Assembly: GCF_004114535.1 (NCBI RefSeq)
Contig: NZ_LBJC01000020.1
Span: 496,001 to 560,000 of the forward strand
DNA from: Bradyrhizobium nanningense
GTDB lineage: Bacteria; Pseudomonadota; Alphaproteobacteria; Rhizobiales; Xanthobacteraceae
Direction: 5' to 3'
DNA length: 64,000 nucleotides
In this document: in pieces, positions 1-8,607 of the stretch
Layout of the letters: every line of letters begins with the position of its first letter
Numbering within the stretch: position 1 is the stretch's first letter
Made by a program: the position numbers and the translations under genes
The notes under the pieces: model-generated
Databases searched by the model: none
Told to the model about the DNA's origin: nothing
What the model saw: the letters and a program-made list of their open reading frames with translations, nothing else

Positions 1-282
1 CGTGCCTGTCGCGACGGTGCGTCCGAAAAGGACCTGGAGGCAATATCTTCACTCATCGGACATTTAGATCCGACACAGCTATCCGACGAATGTCTGCTGG
101 CGGTCGCGCTTGATGAGTGCTTGCCGATCTACATGCGTCTGGAAGCTTTCGCCCTTCGTTCCACACCAGTGGACCCGCGAGCCATGCAGCAACAATTTGA
201 AGTGACCGCAAACCGAAGATGCTACCAGGAGGCGCGGCAGACCTCCCCTCGTCGGCCACAAAGCAGTACGTTCTATGCTTGA
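1..282 (+). CDS. C-terminal part of an unrecognised protein (cut by window edge)
   Basis: Frame 1 is open from the first base to a TGA at 280-282 and encodes about 93 residues. The first part is acidic and leucine-rich (motifs such as DLEAISSLIGHLDP and LLAVALDECLPIYMRL), which suggests a helical soluble domain. The tail is basic and Gln/Arg-rich. No family is recognised. It lies 60 bp upstream of, and on the same strand as, the HTH gene. It could also be a remnant, because the last 30 residues have low complexity. Confidence 0.35.
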   Translation, partial: RACRDGASEKDLEAISSLIGHLDPTQLSDECLLAVALDECLPIYMRLEAFALRSTPVDPRAMQQQFEVTANRRCYQEARQTSPRRPQSSTFYA

Positions 283-342
283 AAGGCCCGCCCTGTGGTC
301 TATTGTCCTTAGTCCTAGGACAAAGGACGGAAGCGAATTTGC

Positions 343-909
343 ATGAAAAGTCAAGACCTTGTTGTATTGCTTAAGCTCGTGAGCCTTGAGCAGGCCAAGA
401 ATGAGCGCGATGCGCATCCTGGGGACGCTGCGTATCACGCTGACCCTTACTCAGTACGCAGCCTGGAATCAGCCCTTGGTATCAGCAAGACAGAGATCAA
501 TGCCTCGATCAACCGGAGCCTTTCGTCGGGACTTGCAGTCAAAGATCGGGAATCCGGCCACGCAAAGCCTAACCGCCGCAATCTCCATAATTTTGTGGTG
601 CACGGATTGAAGTTCGTTTTTCCGGCTAAACCGGGTGCGATGACCCGGGGCATCCCCACCGCCTTTGCAGCCGCCCCCCTTAAAAATCTTCTTATCAGCG
701 CAGGAGAGTACATTTATGTCTGGCCGTACGCAAAAGGCAAAGACATGGGGCAGGCGGTAGAACCGCTGTACAAAAGCGTACCCCAGGCCATTCAAAAAGA
801 CGATCGTCTGTATGAATATCTGGCCCTTATCGATGGTGTCAGGCTTGGAAATCAAAGGGAGGCTGGGTTCGCGGCCGAGCGTCTATCGGAAAGGCTTCTC
901 AGAAAATGA
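343..909 (+). CDS. Winged-helix/HTH-type hypothetical protein
   Basis: This 188-residue soluble protein starts with a helical segment followed by a helix-turn-helix-like stretch around residues 42-68 (SLESALGISKTEINASINRS), so DNA binding is likely. The C-terminal half (residues 85-188) has the pattern of a conserved hypothetical family common in proteobacterial accessory regions, where such proteins are often paired with a nucleotidyltransferase-like partner. Here the ATG overlapping its stop opens only a 25-codon frame, so the usual partner seems lost. The exact function is unknown. ATG at 343 is the first start of the frame; no strong ribosome binding site is visible. Confidence 0.7.
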   Translation: MKSQDLVVLLKLVSLEQAKNERDAHPGDAAYHADPYSVRSLESALGISKTEINASINRSLSSGLAVKDRESGHAKPNRRNLHNFVVHGLKFVFPAKPGAMTRGIPTAFAAAPLKNLLISAGEYIYVWPYAKGKDMGQAVEPLYKSVPQAIQKDDRLYEYLALIDGVRLGNQREAGFAAERLSERLLRK

Positions 910-1913
910 CCATTTCCTCGACGGGAATATCAAGGGACCTGAAGGCCGGGTCGATATTGCACGAGAGCGCTTTGTCGCCATAAGCCAGAGCGATGCTGGC
1001 GAGTGAGAGGGGAATGGAGATCAACTGGCGCAGTGAGCAAGGAAAGAGGACGCGCGATAACCGGGATTGCGGGGGAGTCGGAGTGCGCGCCGATGCCGTG
1101 TTATTTCTCCTTAATGTCGTAGATTGGTACGTCGCCACAGACATGCCGCAACGATAGAAAGCCTCAGCGCGTAGTTGCGCCGCACTCATCGCAGTTTATC
1201 TCCGCGGTTTCCGCGCGACAGCGCGAGCTACGTGCTCACCCACTTAGCGAACAGAGGGACGGCGCACGCTGGCGATTGTATGTTAGGAAGCCGCGAGCAA
1301 ACCGGCGCGGTACATTGGTTCACCAAGCCGCATACGCTGGCCAATCCGATAGGTGAAGTCCCGTTTGACGAGATTGCCAGGAGTCCTGCCAGTCCGGCAT
1401 CGCGTGAATGATACTGGCTGACGATGTCTCCCAAGCGGTCGGCTCCGCCGAGGTCGATCTTGCCCGCGATCAGCAGGGGCGGCGCGAAGCGCTCCAGCCC
1501 GATCGCTCGCAGTGCCTCGCGGGGGCGGGCGCCAGGCGGAAAGTCCATCATGCCGCTCAAAAGTCGGATCACGGCACCCTCGATGCGCTCGAGTATCTTG
1601 CTGTGCCCACCGTACGTCGCGAGAAAGTTTTGTAGCCGACGTCCAGATGCTTGTTGGCGCGGAGAGCGAGCCGCTGCGGGAGGTGAAGCCATGGATGGAG
1701 CAGCTCATCTCGGATATCGAATCCAATGAGCTGCGCCAGTATGAACGGCAGGCGCGGGATGCGGCGGAGAAGGCGTCCACCCCGCTGCGCGGCGAGTTCA
1801 TCAATGCGCTCACGGCCCGAATCGGAAAGATGCGGTCCTGGAGGTGTCGGCTAACGGCGGTCAACTTAAGTCCGGACGTCAGGCGGAGCGTTGCCGGTGC
1901 GAATGCAATCCAG
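910..1913. other. 1.0-kb region without a convincing gene
   Basis: Overlapping short frames run on both strands but none has a clear start signal or family. The plus frame at about 1640-1840 has an amphipathic, protein-like stretch (LREVKPWMEQLISDIESNEL) that may be a fragment of a decayed gene. No function can be assigned. Confidence 0.5.
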
Positions 1914-1942
1914 TCGTCAGCTTTTCGAAAGCTTCTCCGAAT
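1914..1942 (+). promoter_or_regulatory. tts box (TtsI-dependent type III promoter)
   Basis: The core GTCAGCTTTTCGAAAGCT matches the rhizobial tts-box consensus GTCAGCTTNTCGAAAGCT at every defined base. It ends 36 bp before the GTG of the 121-residue gene and about 630 bp before the polygalacturonase gene, and probably drives both. TtsI is itself activated by NodD/flavonoids or NodVW in rhizobia. Confidence 0.85.
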
Positions 1943-1978
1943 ACGCACAGCCCACTGATCTCAGGACGGGAGGCTGGC

Positions 1979-2344
1979 GTGGACTCGCACAATTTCGCTA
2001 TATCCAATGCTGCCTCTCCGCCATCGGGACAGCAAGCCGTTCTAGACGATCAGCAAGCGAACCAGGCGGAAGAAGATGCCTTTGAGCAACAATTGGATTC
2101 AGCACGCGTGGGCGATCCAATCGGCCTTGCCCGGCGCCCCGGCCGCAAACCGCGGTTGAATGTCTCGCGCGAGGATCATGATTACATTCAGCTCGCTAAC
2201 ACGCTCTTGAAGCAGAACAAGCACGTAGGTATGGCCTTGCGACCGCTTCAAGAACAGCGCGGGGTCAACAGCAACAGTCAGGGTCAGGCGCTTGCGTGCT
2301 TCGGCTCCGGGCCGTACTGGGCGCGCGCCAGTTGCTCCAAGTGA
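1979..2344 (+). CDS. Putative type III-secreted small protein behind tts box
   Basis: This 121-residue protein starts with GTG, preceded by GGGAGG at a 5-bp spacing and, 36 bp further up, by a tts box. The first 45 residues are rich in Ser, Ala and Gln and lack a Sec signal (SHNFAISNAASPPSGQQ), as expected for a type III export signal. A basic patch (RRPGRKPR) lies in the middle, and the last 20 residues look random. I do not recognise the family. It may be an intact small Nop or the N-terminal part of a truncated effector. The frame remains open upstream of the tts box, but those codons lie before the promoter and should not be translated from it. Confidence 0.6.
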   Translation: MDSHNFAISNAASPPSGQQAVLDDQQANQAEEDAFEQQLDSARVGDPIGLARRPGRKPRLNVSREDHDYIQLANTLLKQNKHVGMALRPLQEQRGVNSNSQGQALACFGSGPYWARASCSK

Positions 2345-2569
2345 CGCGGATGCGCCGCTTAGCGAACTCCTCATCCAGCAGCCGGCAAAGCTTCTGCGGT
2401 GTCTAGTGCAGTGAGCGCCCCTGTCGGTTCTTGCCGGGTGTTTTCGGTCGAATAAAGCGCAAAGGGTGCGCCTGCGCGGGCCAGTGACGCGCGCGGCGGC
2501 TCGATCGAGTTAGCGCTCCATACCAGACAGGGACGGGGCGGGGATGCGTGACAAAGTACGAGGAGGTCA

Positions 2570-3865
2570 ATGACAAAGCGTTTTCGCAACTGGGCCCTAC
2601 TGTCCACACTTATCTCCATGGTTGTCGTCCCGGCCGCGAAAGCGCAAGACCGCCGGATTATCACCGAACCTGTTGCACCTCATACGGTGTGCGATCGCCC
2701 CGTTCCGTCTGGCAAGGAAGATACGACCACGTTGCAAGATGCAATCGACCAATGCCCCTCCGGGGCCGCTGTGTATTTAGGGCGTGGCGAGTTCCGGTCG
2801 GGCCCACTTGAGATGAAATCGGGCGTGACCTTATGGGTGGGGCGCGGTGCGATCCTGATCGCCATTCCCGAGCCTGCTGCTTACGACAAAGGCCTCGGAC
2901 AATGTGGTCGCGTTGCAGGCAAGGGTGACGGTTGCCGGCCGTTTATCAGCTTTTCCAAAACGCGTGGCGGTGGCATCTACGGGGAGGGCATCATCGATGG
3001 TCAGGGCGGCGCAACGATTGGCGGCGGAGCGGAAACTTGGTGGCAGCTGGCGCGCCGCGCCCAAGCGGAGGGCGGCAACCAGAACGCGCCGCGCTTGATC
3101 CAGATCGATCATGCGCAGGATATTACGCTGTCCGGTGTCACCTTGCGCAACTCTCCGAATTTTCATGTCGCGATGAACCGGGTCGAAGGTGCCACGTTTT
3201 GGGGCCTCACGATCGATTCACCGGCGGATGCCCGCAATACGGATGGTATCGACCCTGGCGCCAGTCAGGATGTAACCATCACCCATAGCTCAATCCGTAC
3301 GGGTGACGACAACGTCGCAATCAAGGCCGGCGACAATGGCTCGAGCAGCCATATCTCGATCATTGATAATTATTTCGGCTGGGGGCATGGCATGTCGATC
3401 GGCAGTGAGGTGAATTCCGGGGTCAGAGACATATTGGTGCGAAATCTGACGCTCGATGGTACGACGTCGGGCCTGCGCATCAAGAGCGATGTTAGTCGAG
3501 GCGGTCTCGTCGAGAGCGTGACTTATGAGTACGTGTGCCTGAGGGGCAACCGGTGGCCGCTAGCTTTCGATACAAAATATGATCCGCGCGCACAAGGCAC
3601 GAGGGTTCCGGTCTATCGGCAAATTGTTCTCCGTCACGTGCATGGCGATACTGGTGTGTTGCTGATGCGCGGCTTAGACGAGGGGCATAAACTTGACGTA
3701 ACACTCGAAGATGTCCGGTTTGCCAATTCCGCGACTTGGCAGGTTGAACATGCCAAGGTCACCGCAAATCACTCTGACGTATCGCCGCCGCTGCCCGGCC
3801 GAGCTACACAACCGCTGCGCGGATCGGAGGTATGTTCCAGGGCATTCCGCGATGGCAATCGGTAA
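2570..3865 (+). CDS. pgl: Secreted polygalacturonase (GH28)
   Basis: This 431-residue enzyme hydrolyses alpha-1,4-galacturonan in pectin. An N-terminal Sec signal (residues 1-25, ending AAKA) sends it out of the cytoplasm. The GH28 beta-helix signatures are present in order: NTDG (223-226), GDDNV (245-249, catalytic Asp pair), GHG (272-274) and RIK (303-305). The start ATG has GAGG upstream (gaggaggtca). A tts box 630 bp upstream with one small gene between suggests co-regulation with type III secretion; a polygalacturonase in the B. japonicum symbiosis island is known to be genistein-inducible. With the pectinesterase downstream it would loosen host cell walls at infection. The product probably leaves by Sec because its signal peptide is clear. 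Confidence 0.93.
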   Translation: MTKRFRNWALLSTLISMVVVPAAKAQDRRIITEPVAPHTVCDRPVPSGKEDTTTLQDAIDQCPSGAAVYLGRGEFRSGPLEMKSGVTLWVGRGAILIAIPEPAAYDKGLGQCGRVAGKGDGCRPFISFSKTRGGGIYGEGIIDGQGGATIGGGAETWWQLARRAQAEGGNQNAPRLIQIDHAQDITLSGVTLRNSPNFHVAMNRVEGATFWGLTIDSPADARNTDGIDPGASQDVTITHSSIRTGDDNVAIKAGDNGSSSHISIIDNYFGWGHGMSIGSEVNSGVRDILVRNLTLDGTTSGLRIKSDVSRGGLVESVTYEYVCLRGNRWPLAFDTKYDPRAQGTRVPVYRQIVLRHVHGDTGVLLMRGLDEGHKLDVTLEDVRFANSATWQVEHAKVTANHSDVSPPLPGRATQPLRGSEVCSRAFRDGNR

Positions 3866-4117
3866 GCACTACCCCCGGCGCCGAACTCAGGTGGTGAGTT
3901 CCGCGTCCGGGCCGGGCACTGGTGTTGACGAAGGTCGGCCTTATGTCCCGAGTTGGTTGCAATTGGCCGACGATTGCGGAGGGCCGAAAAATGCGAAGGT
4001 GACGTGCAGGTTCTGATTTGGTGATGAAAATCTCTTGTCCAATGTGACGGCTATCCTGCTGAGATACGCTCTATCGACTGCGTCGAGCGTGCCGCTGGCT
4101 CAACGAGTGTAGGATCC

Positions 4118-5158
4118 ATGCGTATTTTCGTTTCCTCCGCTGTGCTTCTGGCGGGATGTTTCTGCATCCCCGCGGCGTGCGCTGAGCCACTGTTGGTGTC
4201 GCATGCCGGAAGTGCAGACTATCACTCCGTGCAGCAGGCCATCGACGCATTGCCGGCGGAAGGCGGAGATGTCCAGATCGCGCCAGGCATCTATCGCGAG
4301 AAGGTCAAAATCTCCAAATCCGGTGTTCATCTCTCAGGGACTGGTAGCAATCCGGAGGATACCGTTATTGTGTATGGCGACAGCGCGATCAACGTAGGAG
4401 GAACCGCCCGCTCGGCTACGCTGGATGCCACTGGCGATGACTTTCGGCTCGAGAACCTGACCATCCAGAACGACTACGCCCTCAATCCGGTCAATCCACC
4501 CTCGCAGGCGGTCGCGCTGTCCCTTACCGGAGACAGGGACGTCGTTACGCGTGTCCGCTTGCTCGGAGCCCAGGACACGCTGTTTGCCGGCAAGGGACCA
4601 AACGGCAGAATGTCACGGCAATACTTCTCGAACTGCTACATCGAAGGGCACGTCGATTTCGTATTTGGCAACGCCAAGGCCTGGTTCCGGCGGTGTGAGT
4701 TACACGGCATCGCCAATCAAGCGGTCGTCTTTACCGCTCAGAGCAAGGCTGCACCGGATGAGGACAGCGGCTATGCTTTTGATCATTGCACCTTAAGTGC
4801 CGACCCTGCCGCGCGCTATATCGCGCTTGGCCGCCCCTGGCGGCCGTACGCCACAGTGGTCTTCCTGTGGACAAAGATAGAAGCACAGGTCATTGCGGAA
4901 GGCTGGCGCGAATGGACTCCCGGCAAGACCAGCAACTTGAGCACCAGCTATTATGCCGAATATAGATCCTTCGGGGTCGGGGCTAATCCCTCAGGCCGCG
5001 AACCTCACTCCCATCAACTGACGGATGGCCAAGCCGCGAGATGGTCGCTGGGAGCGTTCTTCGGGGGTGCCACAGATTGGCTGCCAATGGAACCATATCG
5101 ATGGAAGAAAAAGCAAACGCTCACGGTGGGGGGACGACGGCGATCCTCGGATGAATGA
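4118..5158 (+). CDS. Pectinesterase (CE8)
   Basis: This 346-residue enzyme removes methyl esters from homogalacturonan and so prepares the substrate for the polygalacturonase encoded just upstream. CE8 signatures: Gln130, QD at 152-153, VDFVFG with nucleophile Asp180, and LGRPW (237-241) with the substrate Arg and Trp. The N-terminus (MRIFVSSAVLLAGC) carries a hydrophobic signal with a possible lipobox LLAGC, so it may be a lipoprotein rather than freely secreted. ATG at 4118 is preceded by a weak AGGATC. No tts box is visible in the 252-bp gap to pgl, so read-through from the upstream promoter or a separate promoter is possible. Confidence 0.92.
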   Translation: MRIFVSSAVLLAGCFCIPAACAEPLLVSHAGSADYHSVQQAIDALPAEGGDVQIAPGIYREKVKISKSGVHLSGTGSNPEDTVIVYGDSAINVGGTARSATLDATGDDFRLENLTIQNDYALNPVNPPSQAVALSLTGDRDVVTRVRLLGAQDTLFAGKGPNGRMSRQYFSNCYIEGHVDFVFGNAKAWFRRCELHGIANQAVVFTAQSKAAPDEDSGYAFDHCTLSADPAARYIALGRPWRPYATVVFLWTKIEAQVIAEGWREWTPGKTSNLSTSYYAEYRSFGVGANPSGREPHSHQLTDGQAARWSLGAFFGGATDWLPMEPYRWKKKQTLTVGGRRRSSDE

Positions 5159-5488
5159 TGGAGGCGAGCGGACATAATTGAGAGTGGTGTGCAGCAACGA
5201 AACTGCTGGGAGTGTGAGGGGCAGCGCTTCGGCTGTTACGCCACTTTTAAGAGAGCTCGTTAAGACGCTCCATCTGCCAGCGCGCGTTACATCGGATCGC
5301 GGCTGAGTGAACCCGGCCGTGATGCTTGAATTCCTCGCACAAGCGACGGGCGATCCATCGGTCTTATCGGTTTACGAATTTCGGCGATTGGAACAGGCCT
5401 GCGAAGAGGTGCGAAAAATTGGAGTGCCCCGTCCTGTCGCCAGGCGGCGCCCATGCGAGGCTGTTAATCGCGGAGCAATGTCCTGATC
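5159..5488. other. Gap between pectinesterase and second tts box
   Basis: No complete gene is seen. A plus frame from a GTG at 5307 (VNPAVMLEFLAQATGDPSV) is protein-like for about 50 codons but has no ribosome binding site or recognised family; it may be a remnant. Confidence 0.45.
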
Positions 5489-5517
5489 TCGTCAGCTTTC
5501 CGAAAGGTTGCGGCTAC
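5489..5517 (+). promoter_or_regulatory. tts box upstream of the 752-residue effector candidate
   Basis: TCGTCAGCTTTCCGAAAGG keeps the left arm GTCAGCTT and the CGAAAG core of the TtsI box. It ends about 90 bp before the GTG start at 5606, the usual distance for nop promoters. Confidence 0.8.
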
Positions 5518-5605
5518 AACAATCGACAATCGTTTTCTTCGTAGACGATCTGCTACCAGGCAGTACCGATTGCTGTAGGGCTTATACAAACATGAGGAGA
5601 GCAGG

Positions 5606-7864
5606 GTGGATCCGGTTGACCCATTCTTCGATTTAGGAGCCTGGATGCGGGAGTACGCCGCGCTGCAGGGGCGGACCGCGCAGCGAGGGGACAACTTAAG
5701 TGAGCACGGTGATTTTGAACGGCAGCTGGAGGGTTTGCATCTCGATCCCTCTGATGAGAGCAAGTCAAGTTCGCCTGATCGGGCTCCCAAAGGAGAGGGG
5801 CGAGCAGTCGGGCGGGAGAATTTCGGCGGGTCGATGCGGGTGCCGCCGCACTCGGCTTTTAGAGAGAGTGCGCTGGGCGACAGGCGCCGGAGCGTAGACA
5901 TTCCCAGCTTTCAGCTTCCCGCTTCGGCGCAAGTGCCGCAGCCTAGTTTGCGAGATGATCTGTTCAGCAGCGCTCGCTACAGCTTTCCGTACGCAGAGTC
6001 TGCCGCGTCGGCCAAGAGCGGAAAAAACGGCGGATTATGGTCACGCTTCAAGTCGGGAGTCGGCAAGGCTTTTGGCGGGAGCAGCAGCGAAAAGTCCTCG
6101 CGCGACGCGGGACAGGCGGACACCTTTTCCACGAATCTTCGCATTGACTACGCTAGGCAGCCGGGCCGGACGCGCGGGGCGCCTGTCCCTGACGCGGACG
6201 AGGTGCTGATAAAAGATTTCAGAAACAAGGCGGCGGGTAACCTCACCGACGGCACGATCAAGAATGCGGCAGCCGAGCTGCGCCATTTGAGTGTGCGCCT
6301 GAGCACGGCCGGCAGGCCCTCAATTGCGGATCGAATTCGGCGAGAATTGGAAAACGCGCAGCAGGACAACCCGCAGGTGGAAAACGAGCAGCTAGAAGCT
6401 GAACTCGATCAGGATGTCGATACCTATGCAAAGGACCGCAGCACGCGCATCAAGGCGGCCTTGAAGAAGCTCCGTGAGGTCGTTGCCGGAAATGCCCTGG
6501 CGCCTGATCTCCGCCGACTGGCTCCTCACGGCGCGGACGCAACCCTCATCGGCATGTGGGCGGCGGCAGAAAAGGCAACACGCAGGATCGAGCCGGAGAC
6601 GATCGACAGGCAAGCTCGCCGTATGTCGAGGCTGAGTGAGTGGCTGCAGACGAATAATAGGCCACCGATGGCCGGCCGACTTTCCACCCCCGCGCTTGTC
6701 CGGGATCTCGAGGAGTACAGGCGCGAAACCAAGGATAAGAAGATCAACGCTGATCTGGTCAAGCTTGGCCAATACGCGCAAATCCTGGAGGCGAACAGGG
6801 CGCTTGGATTGAGGCCTCCTGAGGATCCGGGCCAGCCTTCTCGGCAAGCTGCTCGACAGCCGCATTCACTGCAGGATCCTCCCGCAACGCGGGCTAGCCC
6901 GAGCGCGGGAGCCTGGGATTGGCGTGGCGAGCAGGTCCACGGGCCCAACATCTTGATGCCACCGCCGCCCAGCCATTGGCAGGCCGGTTCGTCGCAGCAG
7001 CTTCCCGCAACCCCGGCGACGCCGAGCGCCGGAGCCTGGAACTGGCTTGGCGAGCAGATCCACGGACCTGCCTCACCAGAGCCAGCGCCGCACTGGGCCG
7101 CGCAAGCGCATCCGCCACTTGAGCTTCCTGCTACACCGGCCACCCCCAGCCAGGGAGCCTGGGCCTGGCTTGGGCAACAGATGCAAGACCCCGCATCGCC
7201 GTCGTCCGTGAGGCCTCGATCGTCAAACATCTACGGCGGTCTGGATTCCTTCGTTGATCTGGATCCACCCACACCGCACGACTTGCGTGACGATGCGCGC
7301 TCTGCGCCAGCATCTGAATTTGCAGCCGCTTCGTCGTTCGCGGGACCGCCGGGGGCGGCTCCGGAGCTGCGGGATATTGGCGCGATCGTTGGCGCCGGCT
7401 GGCGCCACGGCTCTCAGGCGGCTTCAGACGTGTTGATCGATGTATTGGGCAATATCCATCTGCTGCCAAACCAGTTCGGGCCAAGTCAGTTTGTGATCAA
7501 TGGGGAGCGCTATTCGGCGACGCTTGGACCGGGAGGCCGCAGGGATGTTCGCCTGATCCATCATCCCCGCCTGAGCCAGCCGGATGAACCTGGCCCGTCT
7601 CGGTCGCTCCATCGTCCCCGGCCGATCGTGCCAGCGGCGCAATCCGGTGAGGGGCCCGTTGATCTTGGGTATCTGATCCGCGGGGGATGGGAGCACCGCG
7701 AGCGATTCCTGCCGGATTATCTTGTCCGCGCCCTCGAAGGCCAGCGCATCATGCCCGAAGTTGGGCGCCCAACCTATTTCGAGATCCGCGGAGTGCCTTA
7801 CAGGGGCGAATTGGTGGAAAGCGAAGGCCGCCAGCGCGTACGCATTTATCCTGAACGTGGCTGA
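5606..7864 (+). CDS. Candidate type III effector with Trp repeats and tandem C-terminal domain
   Basis: This 752-residue hydrophilic protein has no Sec signal and is rich in Ser, Arg and Pro. The GTG start has gaggagag 7 bp upstream and a tts box 90 bp upstream, so export by the type III system is inferred. Layout: variable N-terminus (1-190), a charged helical region (about 190-410), three Pro/Trp-rich repeats of about 41 residues (from about residue 423; core PSAGAWNWLGEQ), then two copies of a roughly 70-residue module starting near residues 588 (IGAIVGAGWRHG) and 686 (LGYLIRGGWEHR). The module copies share Gly-Trp, leucine and basic positions. No enzymatic motif is seen. The function in the host is unknown. 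Confidence 0.75.
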   Translation: MDPVDPFFDLGAWMREYAALQGRTAQRGDNLSEHGDFERQLEGLHLDPSDESKSSSPDRAPKGEGRAVGRENFGGSMRVPPHSAFRESALGDRRRSVDIPSFQLPASAQVPQPSLRDDLFSSARYSFPYAESAASAKSGKNGGLWSRFKSGVGKAFGGSSSEKSSRDAGQADTFSTNLRIDYARQPGRTRGAPVPDADEVLIKDFRNKAAGNLTDGTIKNAAAELRHLSVRLSTAGRPSIADRIRRELENAQQDNPQVENEQLEAELDQDVDTYAKDRSTRIKAALKKLREVVAGNALAPDLRRLAPHGADATLIGMWAAAEKATRRIEPETIDRQARRMSRLSEWLQTNNRPPMAGRLSTPALVRDLEEYRRETKDKKINADLVKLGQYAQILEANRALGLRPPEDPGQPSRQAARQPHSLQDPPATRASPSAGAWDWRGEQVHGPNILMPPPPSHWQAGSSQQLPATPATPSAGAWNWLGEQIHGPASPEPAPHWAAQAHPPLELPATPATPSQGAWAWLGQQMQDPASPSSVRPRSSNIYGGLDSFVDLDPPTPHDLRDDARSAPASEFAAASSFAGPPGAAPELRDIGAIVGAGWRHGSQAASDVLIDVLGNIHLLPNQFGPSQFVINGERYSATLGPGGRRDVRLIHHPRLSQPDEPGPSRSLHRPRPIVPAAQSGEGPVDLGYLIRGGWEHRERFLPDYLVRALEGQRIMPEVGRPTYFEIRGVPYRGELVESEGRQRVRIYPERG
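6872..7203 (+). repeat. Three in-frame repeats coding for a Pro/Trp-rich motif
   Basis: Inside the effector gene, units beginning near 6872, 7003 and 7126 encode the pattern P-A-T-x-A-(S/T)-P-S-x-G-A-W-x-W-x-G-x-Q followed by a proline-rich linker. Unit length is about 123-131 bp. Copies 2 and 3 are closest to each other. Such in-frame units can change number by recombination. Confidence 0.8.
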
Positions 7865-8607
7865 AGAGGCAGCAGGGCGGCAATCGGGCTTTCGGCGGGG
7901 CAGCTCGCGTAAGGCGTTCTATGCGAGGCCTTTGGCAGGCGATGGATCGGTTGCAGGGGCACGGCCTGAACCGTCCTGCCTCCTCTTTGTAGAATCTGCC
8001 AAGGAATTCTACGAATTTGGTGCATGCCCGGACCTGCCTTCTGCATCCCTGATCCTTTCACATAGTCCGACAATTCTTGTCTTGAAAACCGCAGCTACTA
8101 CAGATCGAACGAATTCGTGATTGATGGAGCACCGCGCCGAGTGCAGGCGATGGACAAGCGCCAAGAACATGGCCACCAAACGAAAGTTTGCTGACGAAGG
8201 CGTTTCCTGATGGCGGCCCAAATTCTTCGGCGGGCGCGGTACTTCGCAACGCATAGCTTAAGCCTTCACGCGCAGCTCAGTATTGCGCTATGTAAAGTCT
8301 CCTCGCGCTGCGCTGCAAACACCTGGCCTGCTCGGGAGTAGAGTGCAAGGTCCCGCTGGACCGGGGAAGCCGATGAAAGCGAGCTTGGTGCGACAAAAAT
8401 CGATAAACCATCGTATAGCTCGTTTCCCCCTTCCTTTCGGTCTTTATCGCACAGTCAGCTATTGGAGCGTAGACTCTCGGTGACAATTATCTCCGCTGTC
8501 ATCGGATATCTCGATTTCCATGCAAACAGACTACGCAACACGTGCCCTTAACAATAGGTGTTGGCCAACCCCAGCATGTATTCGGCTGGTTGGATAAGTG
8601 TGCCGAG
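7865..8607. other. 743-bp intergenic region before the acyltransferase gene
   Basis: No convincing CDS. A possible NodD half site is noted separately at 8501-8526. Frames on both strands are short and lack start signals. Confidence 0.5.
8501..8526 (+). promoter_or_regulatory. Possible degenerate nod-box half site
   Basis: ATCGGATATCTCGAT has the ATC-N9-GAT spacing of the second NodD half site of the nod box and continues with TTCCATGCAAAC, compared with TTTTACCAAACT in the true box at 28725. The first half site is not conserved. It lies about 80 bp upstream of the NolL-like gene. Confidence 0.3.
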
